Below are positions 1 through 6,331 of a stretch of 7,609 nucleotides of DNA, in pieces; the first letter of the stretch is position 1, and each line of letters opens with the position of its first letter. A model generated the notes under the pieces. That model saw nothing but the letters and a program-made list of their open reading frames with translations, ran no database searches and was not told where the DNA came from. The stretch comes from Spirochaetaceae bacterium. GTDB taxonomy: Bacteria; Spirochaetota; Spirochaetia; DSM-27196; SKKC01. The position numbers were made by a program, and so were the translations under genes. The stretch spans positions 1 through 7,609 of the forward strand of contig PUOG01000344.1 in the NCBI GenBank assembly GCA_003552745.1, written 5' to 3'.

Positions 1-48
1 CGCGAGAAACCGCGGTGAGCAAACAGTGATGAGAACGGCGGACGTCTC

Positions 49-1269
49 TTACCGTACCGGCGTGGGCGTCGAGACGATCGCGGCCACCAGGAGCACCGCC
101 GCCACCCCGACAAGCGTGGTCTGCAGGCCGATCGCCTCGGCGATGAACCCTATCGTCGGAGGGCCGACGAGTCCGCCCCCATAAGCAACCGCCATGACCG
201 TCGCCATCGCACTTCCCTCTCGCAGTCCGCGCAACCTCCCGGCGGCGCCGAAGAGAATCGGGATCCCGTTCGCCAGCCCGAGCCCCGCCAGAGCGAACCC
301 CACGATCGCCGGCGCCGCACCGCTGGCCAGCATGGCGGTCGCGACCCCGATAGCCGCCAGCGCGAGCCCGCAGGCGAGCACGAAACGCCGGCTCGTCGCG
401 GCGATAACGCGGTCGCCCGAGAAGCGGCCTATCGCCATCGCGAAGGCGAACGCCCCATAGGCGGTCGCGGCAATCGCCGCCGGAGTATCGAGCACCGAGC
501 GCATGTAGACGGTACTCCAGTCGTTCATCGCGCTCTCGCCCATCAGGTTGAAGAACGCTACGATGCAGAGAACCGCGACGAAGCCTGCCACATGCCGGAC
601 GACGATCGGAGGCGCTCCGGCATTTTCTCCTCCGTGTCCCGCGCGGCTCTCGTCGTCTCGGTGGTTGTCCCGTCGGCCTTCGCCGGCCGTCTGCGGCTCT
701 GCCCGCTCACCCTTTTTCAGGAGTCGAGCCGCGAACGGCAATCCAATGAGCAATGCACCGACTGCCGCCGCGACGCCGTTGACTTCCGGCTGCAGCCCGA
801 CGGTCAGGAGCGCTCCGGCGAGCATCGCTCCGGCGAAGTTACCGATCGAGTACATCCCGTGAAGCATCGACATGATCGGACGGGGACGGGCGTGCTCGAC
901 ATCGACCCCCTGCGCGTTCATGCCGAGATCCATCAGGCCGTTTCCGAGGCCGAACAGCGCGAGCGCGGCGGCAAGCCCTACATAGCTTGCGGAGAGTAAC
1001 GCAAGCGAAAGCCCGGTGGCAAAGGTCAGAAACCCGATGACGGTCGAGCGACGACTTCCGAATGTGCGGATTATCCACGCCCCGACCGGCATGCTGCCCA
1101 CGCTTCCGAGCGGCACCATGAGAAGAGCCACACCGAGCGCACCCTCACCGAGTCCGAGTCGCTGTTGCATCTCCGGGATGTGGGGAACCCACGCACCGAG
1201 CAACGCTCCGTTGAGGAAGAACATAACTGCAACCGACGGAAGCCGGGCGGCGATCGCTTCACGCTGCAA
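49..1269 (-). CDS. MFS permease, YbjJ-like
   Basis: Predicted 12-TM major facilitator superfamily transporter of the inner membrane. It resembles the E. coli YbjJ group, whose substrate is not established, so none is assigned. Visible family marks, numbered from the chosen start: first helix with a LNGALLGAWVPHIPE stretch (about 19-33), a MLHGMYSIG motif (about 135-143) like the MHGFYSLG of YbjJ, an ESAMNDWSTVYM segment (about 245-256) like EGSANDW in YbjJ, and GRFSGDR (about 281-287) after TM8. A charged, low-complexity loop (about 185-226, rich in E, R, H, D, G) separates the two six-helix halves. The frame stays open to an ATG at 1395, but those 42 extra residues are not hydrophobic and lack a ribosome binding site. 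A TTG at 1269 follows AGGG by 9 nt and gives a 406-aa protein of usual family length. It is divergent from the GGT-family gene. Family call is firm; the start is moderately sure. Confidence 0.85.
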   Translation of the reverse strand: MQREAIAARLPSVAVMFFLNGALLGAWVPHIPEMQQRLGLGEGALGVALLMVPLGSVGSMPVGAWIIRTFGSRRSTVIGFLTFATGLSLALLSASYVGLAAALALFGLGNGLMDLGMNAQGVDVEHARPRPIMSMLHGMYSIGNFAGAMLAGALLTVGLQPEVNGVAAAVGALLIGLPFAARLLKKGERAEPQTAGEGRRDNHRDDESRAGHGGENAGAPPIVVRHVAGFVAVLCIVAFFNLMGESAMNDWSTVYMRSVLDTPAAIAATAYGAFAFAMAIGRFSGDRVIAATSRRFVLACGLALAAIGVATAMLASGAAPAIVGFALAGLGLANGIPILFGAAGRLRGLREGSAMATVMAVAYGGGLVGPPTIGFIAEAIGLQTTLVGVAAVLLVAAIVSTPTPVR

Positions 1270-1351
1270 CGGAGGAATCCCTGTGATCGATGCTATAGCT
1301 ACGGTTCGGCATGCTCCGGATTGTAATCGCTTGGCGCGGCCGGAGAAAGAT

Positions 1352-1360
1352 ATAGTACCA
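1352..1360 (-). promoter_or_regulatory. Candidate extended -10 for the MFS gene
   Basis: On the minus strand TGG is followed by TACTAT, which fits an extended -10 element (TGn plus 4 of 6 matches to TATAAT). No convincing -35 lies upstream. It falls inside the open N-terminal extension of the permease frame, so if it is used, translation must start downstream at the TTG. Weak on its own. Confidence 0.25.
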
Positions 1361-1440
1361 TCGCGACCATGATAACGGAGTCGGACAGAAAGCATCGAAG
1401 TCGACGGTCCGGTAGCCGATCTCGCCGATCGGGCGTCAAC

Positions 1441-1469
1441 TGGATCGACGAGTTGTGCCGTGTTATCCT
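1441..1469 (+). promoter_or_regulatory. Candidate promoter of the GGT-family gene
   Basis: TGT followed by TATCCT (1461-1469) reads as an extended -10. A poor -35 (TGGATC, 1441-1446) lies 17 nt upstream of the TATCCT. Transcription would begin near 1476 and leave a leader of about 30 nt that contains the ribosome binding site. Only 3 of 6 bases of the -35 match consensus, so this is a suggestion. Confidence 0.3.
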
Positions 1470-1505
1470 AAGCTGGAACGGCAAACTTGCATCGGGAGAT
1501 CGTCA

Positions 1506-3419
1506 ATGCTCAGCTCTTCAGGGAAAATAGCAATCACGGTTGCGGCGATCGTCGTCGCAGCGATCGTCATCGGGGCCGTCCTTTTTTTTGTGCCGATGGG
1601 TGATGATATCGCTGTCGCGTCGCCGGAGGAGGTCGAAGAGGAGGAGCCGGCAGGCTGGCGTCCGATCGACGGCCAGTATGCGGTTTCCTCCGCGCATGAG
1701 CAGGCGACCGAAGCGGGACTCGCGATGCTCGAGGCCGGCGGCACCGCCGCCGACGCCGCAGTCGCTGTCGCCGGGGCGCTGACGATACTCGAGCCGTGGT
1801 TCTCGAGCGTGCTCGGTGGCGGCACGTGGGCACTCTATTACGATGCCGAGCGCGACGAGGTCACGAGCCTCGACGGCGTCGGCCCGGCTCCGCTCGCGGT
1901 GACCGTCGATGCGATAGCCGATCGCGCCGGCGACCGCGGAATGCATCAGGCGAACATGCCCGGTGCCTGGGATGGGTGGATGCTCTGGCTCGACCGGTAC
2001 GGCCGGCTGGAGCTCGGAGAGGTACTCGAGCCGGCGATCCGCGCCGCCGAGGAAGGATACGGCGCCACACCGAGGCTCATCCAATGGCTCGGCATTAATC
2101 GAGGCGCGCATTTCGAGGAGCCGGCGTTCGCGCACGGCAAGGAGATGTACGCGGACATCGAAGAAGAAGGCGACACCGTATATCAGCACGAGCAGGCTGA
2201 AACCTTTCGCGAGATTCTCTCCGCCTATGAAGCCGCACGCGACGACGGCCGCCGCGCCGCGATTCAAGCCGCCAGGGACTACGTCTATCGAGGTCCGATC
2301 GCCGAGGCTATCGTCGAGTACTCCGATGAACACGACGGCTTTCTCGCACTCGAGGACTTCCACGACTTCGAAGCGCAGATCGTCGACCCGATTTCGGTCG
2401 ACTACGACGGATTGACCATCTTCCAGAATCCTCCCAACAGTCAGGGAATCACGCAGCTGATCCTCCTCAAGATTCTCGAAGGCTTTGATTTCGGTGAGTA
2501 TGAGATGGATGATGCCGACGCGGTGCACCTGCAGGTCGAAGCGACGAAGCTCGCATTCGCCGATCGCCACCACCACGTCGGCGACCCCGACTTCGTCGAC
2601 GTACCGGTCGAAGCGCTTCTCTCCGACGAACACATCGAGGAGCGACGGGCGCAGATCTCTATGGACGACGTACTCGAGTGGCCGATCGAACCGCTGCTCG
2701 ACACGCCGGCGGAAGCGGCCGGCCGCTCCGGCGGCGAGCTCGCGATGAACGTCTCGCCGGCTGCTTCCGCGACGGCTGCGGCGACCGGCGCCGAGCGGTC
2801 GATCGCCGATGCGGGAGCGCACAGCACTACGACGTTTCACATCATCGATCCGGAAGGCAACGCGGCCGCGGTCACGACCAGCATCGGCGCACAGTTTCTC
2901 GTGATTCCGGACACCGGAATACACATCAACAGCCGCATGACGATGATGCACCGCGACCCCGAAAACCCGAACGTGATCGAGCCGGGCAAGAAGGTCCGCC
3001 ACACGAGCAACCCGTACATGGTCTTCGCCGACGGCGCACCGTACATCCTCGGGGGAAACACCGGCGGTGACACTCAGCCTCAAGTGCAGTCTCAGCAGTT
3101 CCTCGCGCTCCACGAGTTCGGGGCTACTCCGGAAGAGGCGGTGACCCGCCCGCGATTTCTCAGTCGCGGATTCCCCGGCGTGAGCTATCCGCACAGCGTC
3201 GGCAACGACATTCGCTTTGAAGACGGTTTCGATGAACAGGTCATCGCCGAGCTCGAGCAGCGGGGACACCAGATTTTCGACGGCGGCACCGGCGGGCTCG
3301 AAGGCAGCGGCTACGTACTCGTGGTCGACCGTGAGAGCGGCCGCATCGACTACGGCGCCGATCCGCGCGACGGTGTCGGCACCGGCGAGGTGCGGCGGAT
3401 CATGCCCGATTCGGAGTGA
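1506..3419 (+). CDS. Membrane-anchored GGT-family Ntn-hydrolase, substrate unclear
   Basis: Predicted 637-aa self-cleaving enzyme of the gamma-glutamyltransferase (GGT) family. The start is the ATG at 1506 because GGGAG lies 7 nt upstream; the frame is open from 1455. Residues 6-30 form one hydrophobic segment, and AVA followed by S near 36-39 could be a signal peptidase site, so the enzyme acts outside the cytoplasm, either tethered or released. An acidic stretch (EEVEEEEP) follows. Large-subunit marks: GGTAADAAVA (78-87) and LGGGTWALYYD (103-113). The small subunit should begin at Thr441 in the STTTFHIID segment, followed by GNAAAVT, HTSNP (499-503) and GGNTGGD (516-522). Compared with E. 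coli GGT from memory, the Arg that binds the substrate carboxylate is Val125, the second catalytic Thr is Ser459, the Asn two residues on is Gly461, and the Asp that binds the amino group is Met480. A different amide substrate is therefore likely. It could also be a YwrD-like or oxamate-amidohydrolase-like branch. Confidence 0.88.
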   Translation: MLSSSGKIAITVAAIVVAAIVIGAVLFFVPMGDDIAVASPEEVEEEEPAGWRPIDGQYAVSSAHEQATEAGLAMLEAGGTAADAAVAVAGALTILEPWFSSVLGGGTWALYYDAERDEVTSLDGVGPAPLAVTVDAIADRAGDRGMHQANMPGAWDGWMLWLDRYGRLELGEVLEPAIRAAEEGYGATPRLIQWLGINRGAHFEEPAFAHGKEMYADIEEEGDTVYQHEQAETFREILSAYEAARDDGRRAAIQAARDYVYRGPIAEAIVEYSDEHDGFLALEDFHDFEAQIVDPISVDYDGLTIFQNPPNSQGITQLILLKILEGFDFGEYEMDDADAVHLQVEATKLAFADRHHHVGDPDFVDVPVEALLSDEHIEERRAQISMDDVLEWPIEPLLDTPAEAAGRSGGELAMNVSPAASATAAATGAERSIADAGAHSTTTFHIIDPEGNAAAVTTSIGAQFLVIPDTGIHINSRMTMMHRDPENPNVIEPGKKVRHTSNPYMVFADGAPYILGGNTGGDTQPQVQSQQFLALHEFGATPEEAVTRPRFLSRGFPGVSYPHSVGNDIRFEDGFDEQVIAELEQRGHQIFDGGTGGLEGSGYVLVVDRESGRIDYGADPRDGVGTGEVRRIMPDSE

Positions 3420-3511
3420 ACTCGGGGCACCGGAGCGCGCAGAAGCGAGAAAACACCCCAGCCGACAACCCCCAACACAAACAGTACCGGAAAGGCGAGA
3501 AGGTCGTGCAT
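3350..3511 (-). CDS. Possible small one-TM protein, antisense to the GGT gene end
   Basis: A 53-codon ATG frame runs against the 3' end of the GGT-family gene. It reads MHDLLAFPVL, then a second hydrophobic half ending VFSLLRAP, then a basic, Pro/Ser-rich tail. Residues about 4-24 make a plausible membrane span, and the positive residues after it fit a tail on the inside. The only ribosome binding hint is a GAG 6 nt before the ATG. About 70 codons' worth of bases, two thirds of it noncoding on the other strand, would hold it. It may simply be chance hydrophobicity; no homolog is recognised. Confidence 0.15.
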   Translation of the reverse strand: MHDLLAFPVLFVLGVVGWGVFSLLRAPVPRVHSESGMIRRTSPVPTPSRGSAP

Positions 3512-3571
3512 ATCGAACTCGACACAGCCTACCGTTGATCGTCACTTCTGTCTTGCCGGGAGAAGCGGGCG

Positions 3572-3585
3572 GGCGGACTGCCGCC
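3572..3585. repeat. Short GC hairpin in the gap after the GGT gene
   Basis: GGCGG and CCGCC flank the four-base loop ACTG. No run of T follows on either strand, so this is not a convincing intrinsic terminator. It is the only notable structure in the 3420-3632 gap apart from the antisense small frame and the promoter that follows. Confidence 0.2.
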
Positions 3586-3632
3586 GGACTCGCGTCGATC
3601 TGTTGCGCGAAACCCTCGCTATTAAGAATTCC

Positions 3633-3662
3633 TTGCGCCCGCAACCACCTTGCCGGTATAAT
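3633..3662 (+). promoter_or_regulatory. Strong sigma-70-type promoter of the CMD-cyclase operon
   Basis: TTGCGC (3633-3638) and a perfect TATAAT (3657-3662) are separated by 18 nt. Transcription should start about 6-8 nt after the -10, near 3668-3670. The ATG of the next gene is at 3672, so the mRNA would carry a leader of only about 2-4 nt. An in-frame TAG at 3663-3665 rules out any earlier start in that frame. No ribosome binding site exists between the -10 and the ATG. Confidence 0.65.
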
Positions 3663-3671
3663 TAGAACACA

Positions 3672-4697
3672 ATGAGCACGAGTGGACGAGCCGTGCCGCG
3701 CTCCGAAGAGGCGCTTCCCGCGGACGAAACCGAAGTCGGCCCGAAACTCGTCGAGTGTATGTCGACGGCTGCAAACCTTCCGGTCGAGCACCTTCCGCGA
3801 TCGCTTGAGTCGCTAATCGCCCTGGTCGTCTCTCAGGACAACTCGTGTCGCTACTGCGTACAGAGTACCCGCTTCACCATGCTCGCCAGCGGTTTTTCCG
3901 AGCGTGAGGTGCAGAATATCCTTGCCGACCTCTACGGCCCTGCGCTTCCGGAAGGTGATCGCGCAGCGCTGATCTTCGCCCGCCGGTTATCCCGCTCGAA
4001 CCCGCGGCCCGGCCCCGGCGAGCTGCGACCGCTTCACGATCACGGCTTCACCGCGCCGGCCATCACCGAAGCCGCCGCGGTGGCCGCCGCCACCATTGTT
4101 GCGAACCGCATCGGAGCAGCATCCAACCTGCAGCCGATGCACATCCCGGATAACGTCGACCGGTGGTATCACACGTTCACACGGTTGGTAGCGCGATGGA
4201 AAGCGCACCGCAAACGACGACTCAACACCGCCCGCGCACGCCGGTCAAGCGAATACGATGGGCCGGGCGCGCGTCTTCTCAGCTCGCTCCCCGACGTACC
4301 TGCACTACACGGTTTCCGACACATCCTCGGCCTGGCGTGGGGCGAATCGACCATACCGCTCCGTACGCGTGCAATGATGGCCGGCATTGTCGGTCGTCTC
4401 GTTCAGTGTGACGTGTCACAGCAGATCGCCCGCTATTGGCTGGAACGCGGTGGACTGTCGGGCGAAGAGATCGAAGCACTTCTCACGCGACTCGACACTC
4501 GCTCGCTCAACGAATCCGACCGCCGCCTGCTCGAGCTCGCACGAACCTCGGTGCGCGTACAGAATCCCGCACCAATCGTACGACAGACTCGCGCCCTGCG
4601 CGAGCAGGAAGGTTCCGAGGTGGCAGACGACGCGATCCTATTCCTCGCGGTGGCTAATGCCATGTGTCGCTTCACGGTCGTTCAGGGGGTCGGTTAG
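3672..4697 (+). CDS. Tandem AhpD/carboxymuconolactone-decarboxylase-like protein
   Basis: Predicted 341-aa cytoplasmic protein made of two all-helical AhpD/CMD-like modules. Module one (about 22-158) carries SQDNSCRYCVQST, with Cys59 and Cys62 forming the CxxC redox pair typical of AhpD-type alkylhydroperoxidases. The His that normally follows four residues after the second Cys is Thr66. Module two (about 198-335) has the matching helices with LVQCDVSQQIA, where CxxC has become Cys246-x-x-Ser249, so it looks structural or regulatory. A basic linker (about 174-192, ARWKAHRKRR) joins them. The likely role is thiol-based peroxide or radical chemistry, but no substrate can be named, and with the changed His a sensor role is possible. 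The first ATG after an in-frame stop is used and appears leaderless; the next Met (residue 30) has no ribosome binding site. The stop lies 4 nt before the cyclase start, so the two genes are cotranscribed. Confidence 0.82.
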   Translation: MSTSGRAVPRSEEALPADETEVGPKLVECMSTAANLPVEHLPRSLESLIALVVSQDNSCRYCVQSTRFTMLASGFSEREVQNILADLYGPALPEGDRAALIFARRLSRSNPRPGPGELRPLHDHGFTAPAITEAAAVAAATIVANRIGAASNLQPMHIPDNVDRWYHTFTRLVARWKAHRKRRLNTARARRSSEYDGPGARLLSSLPDVPALHGFRHILGLAWGESTIPLRTRAMMAGIVGRLVQCDVSQQIARYWLERGGLSGEEIEALLTRLDTRSLNESDRRLLELARTSVRVQNPAPIVRQTRALREQEGSEVADDAILFLAVANAMCRFTVVQGVG

Positions 4698-4701
4698 GGT
4701 G

Positions 4702-5505
4702 ATGGATACGCAGCTCGTTGCCCTCATTGCGCTCCTGGCCGGTGCGAGCGCTCTCGCGGTCACATCGCTCTCGCTGCTCCGCGCCAACCGCCGCCTGCGC
4801 CGTGCACTCAACCGAGCTACCGACCGCCTCGAGAACCTGCAACTCTCTTTCCAGCGCTTCGTCCCGCAGGAGGTCGTAGAAAGCGTGATCGATCGCGGCG
4901 TCTCGACCCACGGTGAGCGCCGAACGATCAGCGCACTCTTCGCCGACCTCGTCGGTTTCACCTCGCTCAGCGAAACGTTGCCTCCGGAGTCGGTCGTTCG
5001 CATTCTGAACGGCTACTTCCGCGACATGAGCCGGGTCGTTCGCGAGCACAACGGATTCGTGGTGCGATTTCTCGGTGATGGAATACTTGCGATCTTCGGC
5101 GCGCCGGAGCCGAATCCGTGGCACACGCACGACGCTGCGCGCGCGGCGCTCGCTATGCTGCGGGCGCTCGACGAGTACGGCGAGCGCCTGCGTTCGGGCG
5201 GCGACCGGCCGTTGCATATGGGTATCGGCATCGATACGGGCAATGTCATGGCGGGAGTTATCGGCAGCGACGAACTCATGGAGTACACTGTCATCGGCGA
5301 TGTGGTAAATACCGCTTCCCGCATCGAAGAGCTGACCCGCACCGTCGAATCCGAGCTTCTCGTCACCGAACGCTTCGCCGCCGAGCTCGACTCCCGCTAC
5401 CGATTCGAGCGACTCGATGCCGTCCTGGTAAAGGGTAAGAGCGACCCGATCCGCCCCGTCGCGCTGCTCGGCGTGAACGACGACGCTCACGCCGCCGACG
5501 GATAG
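4702..5505 (+). CDS. Class IIIb adenylate/guanylate cyclase, one TM segment
   Basis: Predicted 267-aa nucleotide cyclase that makes cAMP, or less likely cGMP, from the nucleoside triphosphate. One membrane span (about 4-26) is followed by an Arg-rich helix, likely coiled coil (about 27-52), then FVPQEVVESVI and the catalytic domain (about 72-255). Metal-binding Asp82 sits in ALFADLVGFTSLSE and Asp126 in FLGDG. The transition-state residues Asn203 and Arg207 are in YTVIGDVVNTASRIE. Thr196 occupies the purine-selecting Asp position, which defines class IIIb, a group often stimulated by bicarbonate. The purine-contacting Lys is replaced by Arg122 (VVRFLGDG), an unusual but conservative change. 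A single complete domain implies a homodimer. A GTG directly before the ATG could also start it: AGGGGG at 4684-4689 lies 9 nt from the GTG and 12 nt from the ATG. The frame stays open to 4387, but that stretch overlaps the preceding gene. Confidence 0.9.
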   Translation: MDTQLVALIALLAGASALAVTSLSLLRANRRLRRALNRATDRLENLQLSFQRFVPQEVVESVIDRGVSTHGERRTISALFADLVGFTSLSETLPPESVVRILNGYFRDMSRVVREHNGFVVRFLGDGILAIFGAPEPNPWHTHDAARAALAMLRALDEYGERLRSGGDRPLHMGIGIDTGNVMAGVIGSDELMEYTVIGDVVNTASRIEELTRTVESELLVTERFAAELDSRYRFERLDAVLVKGKSDPIRPVALLGVNDDAHAADG

Positions 5506-5570
5506 AGCAGCGGCGATCTCGAGATCCGTGGGCAACTGCGTGAGTAACCGTGGCGCGAGCGACTGTCGCG

Positions 5571-5599
5571 TTGACAGAGTCGCAAGCCGGTCGTACCAT
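5571..5599 (+). promoter_or_regulatory. Promoter of the membrane-protein/winged-helix operon
   Basis: A perfect TTGACA (5571-5576) and TACCAT (5594-5599, 4 of 6 matches) are 17 nt apart. Transcription should start near 5606, just before the palindrome at 5611, so a repressor bound there would block initiation or early elongation. The leader of about 54 nt contains GGGAGA (5645-5650), 9 nt before the ATG at 5660. Confidence 0.65.
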
Positions 5600-5610
5600 T
5601 TTACTCTGTA

Positions 5611-5628
5611 ATGCAAAGTACTTTGCAT
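5611..5628. promoter_or_regulatory. 18-bp perfect palindrome, likely operator
   Basis: ATGCAAAGTACTTTGCAT is its own reverse complement over all 18 bases. It lies at about +6 to +23 of the predicted transcript, immediately upstream of an operon that ends in a winged-helix regulator gene. This is the usual position for an autoregulatory repressor site. Imperfect half-sites flank it: TACTCTG at 5602-5608 and CAAGATA at 5629-5635 resemble TACTTTG and CAAAGTA, so two overlapping dyads may be present. No second copy was seen in the window. Confidence 0.65.
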
Positions 5629-5659
5629 CAAGATAAGTGACGATGGGAGAACACGATCG

Positions 5660-6331
5660 ATGAGTACCGACGAAAACGGACTCGAAGGGCTGACGAAGGA
5701 CATCTCGATCATCAAATCGGCGATCCGCGCGAACAGCGGCTTTCTACGCCACATTCTCGCGGCACCGGTCATGGGAGGAGTCGGAATCGCAATTGGGATG
5801 CTTGCGATTATCCTGCCGCTCGCGTGGGAAATTGCCGGCCGCCGGTACGGGACAATCGGTGCAGCACCGCCGGGTGTCCTCATCATCCTTATCAGCGTGA
5901 CGGCGCTTGCGGTGATAGCTGTGGGAGTCTGGAAGAACGCCGCGTTGACGCGCGCCGCCCGGAAAGTCGACAGCCGCTATACACTGCTTACCCTCTTCGA
6001 CGAGCTTGCCGAGCATCCGGCCATACACGCGCAGGGGGCGGTCGTGCTTCTGGCGACGGTGCTTGCGATCGTTGCCGGTCGGGCCGGCGCCGGTAACCTG
6101 GTGCTCGCCGCGATTGCCGGCGGAATCGGTACGACATTCATGCTCTACGCGGTCGCGTTCCTGCTCAAGGAATACATGCTCGCCGCTCTCTGGCTGTACC
6201 TCGTGACCGGCGCCGCGGTACTCCTGCCGGAGATATCGGCGCTCGTGCTCACCGCCGCGGGAATCGGCCCGGGGTTCCTTATATTCGGCGTGCTCTGCAA
6301 CCGGGTGAAACGCGAGGCCGATCGATCATGA
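5660..6331 (+). CDS. Six-TM membrane protein of unknown function
   Basis: Predicted 223-aa inner membrane protein, family not recognised. A soluble N-terminus (about 1-30) with a probable amphipathic helix (LEGLTKDISIIKSAIRANSG) comes first. Spans follow at about 32-58, 71-91, 125-142, 147-169, 172-190 and 193-212. A cytoplasmic loop between spans 2 and 3 (about 92-124) is basic at first (RAARKVDSRYT) and then acidic (FDELAEH). The C-terminus is basic (RVKREADR), which fits both ends inside the cell. There are no catalytic motifs, and Cys213 is the only cysteine. The start is supported by GGGAGA 9 nt upstream. The stop overlaps the ATG of the winged-helix gene, so the proteins are translationally coupled and probably made in proportion. 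A role in sensing membrane state or holding the regulator at the membrane is possible but unproven. Confidence 0.85.
   Translation: MSTDENGLEGLTKDISIIKSAIRANSGFLRHILAAPVMGGVGIAIGMLAIILPLAWEIAGRRYGTIGAAPPGVLIILISVTALAVIAVGVWKNAALTRAARKVDSRYTLLTLFDELAEHPAIHAQGAVVLLATVLAIVAGRAGAGNLVLAAIAGGIGTTFMLYAVAFLLKEYMLAALWLYLVTGAAVLLPEISALVLTAAGIGPGFLIFGVLCNRVKREADRS

Noticed and set aside
1..48. Possible gene fragment at the left edge
   Set aside because: Too short to read, and no frame or signal stands out beyond the permease stop.
1270..1395. N-terminal extension of the MFS frame to an ATG at 1395
   Set aside because: It adds 42 polar residues before TM1, has no ribosome binding site, and contains an extended -10-like element; the TTG at 1269 with AGGG upstream fits the family length better.
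1416..1432. CCGAT/ATCGG hairpin in the divergent intergenic region
   Set aside because: The five-base arms are built from CGAT words that are frequent throughout the window; no regulator is linked to it.
1518..3791. Very long minus-strand frame opposite the GGT-family gene
   Set aside because: It is the mirror of a GC-rich coding gene. Its translation is Arg/Val/Asp-rich with no recognisable domain, whereas the plus strand encodes a clear family member.
4387..4701. Upstream extension of the cyclase frame
   Set aside because: It lies wholly within the CMD-like gene in another frame, its composition is typical of a shadow, and the TM segment and ribosome binding site support the start at 4702.
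5515..5526. Palindrome GATCTCGAGATC after the cyclase gene
   Set aside because: It is perfect but short, has no T-run, and is not placed next to a promoter element, so neither terminator nor operator can be supported.
5559..5569. GCGAC-T-GTCGC dyad just upstream of the TTGACA box
   Set aside because: It is only five bases per arm in GC-rich DNA, so it is likely by chance. It could be a second operator, but nothing else supports that.
4672..5886. Long minus-strand frame opposite the cyclase
   Set aside because: It crosses the cyclase, the intergenic promoter and the next gene with no family signal; it is a compositional shadow.
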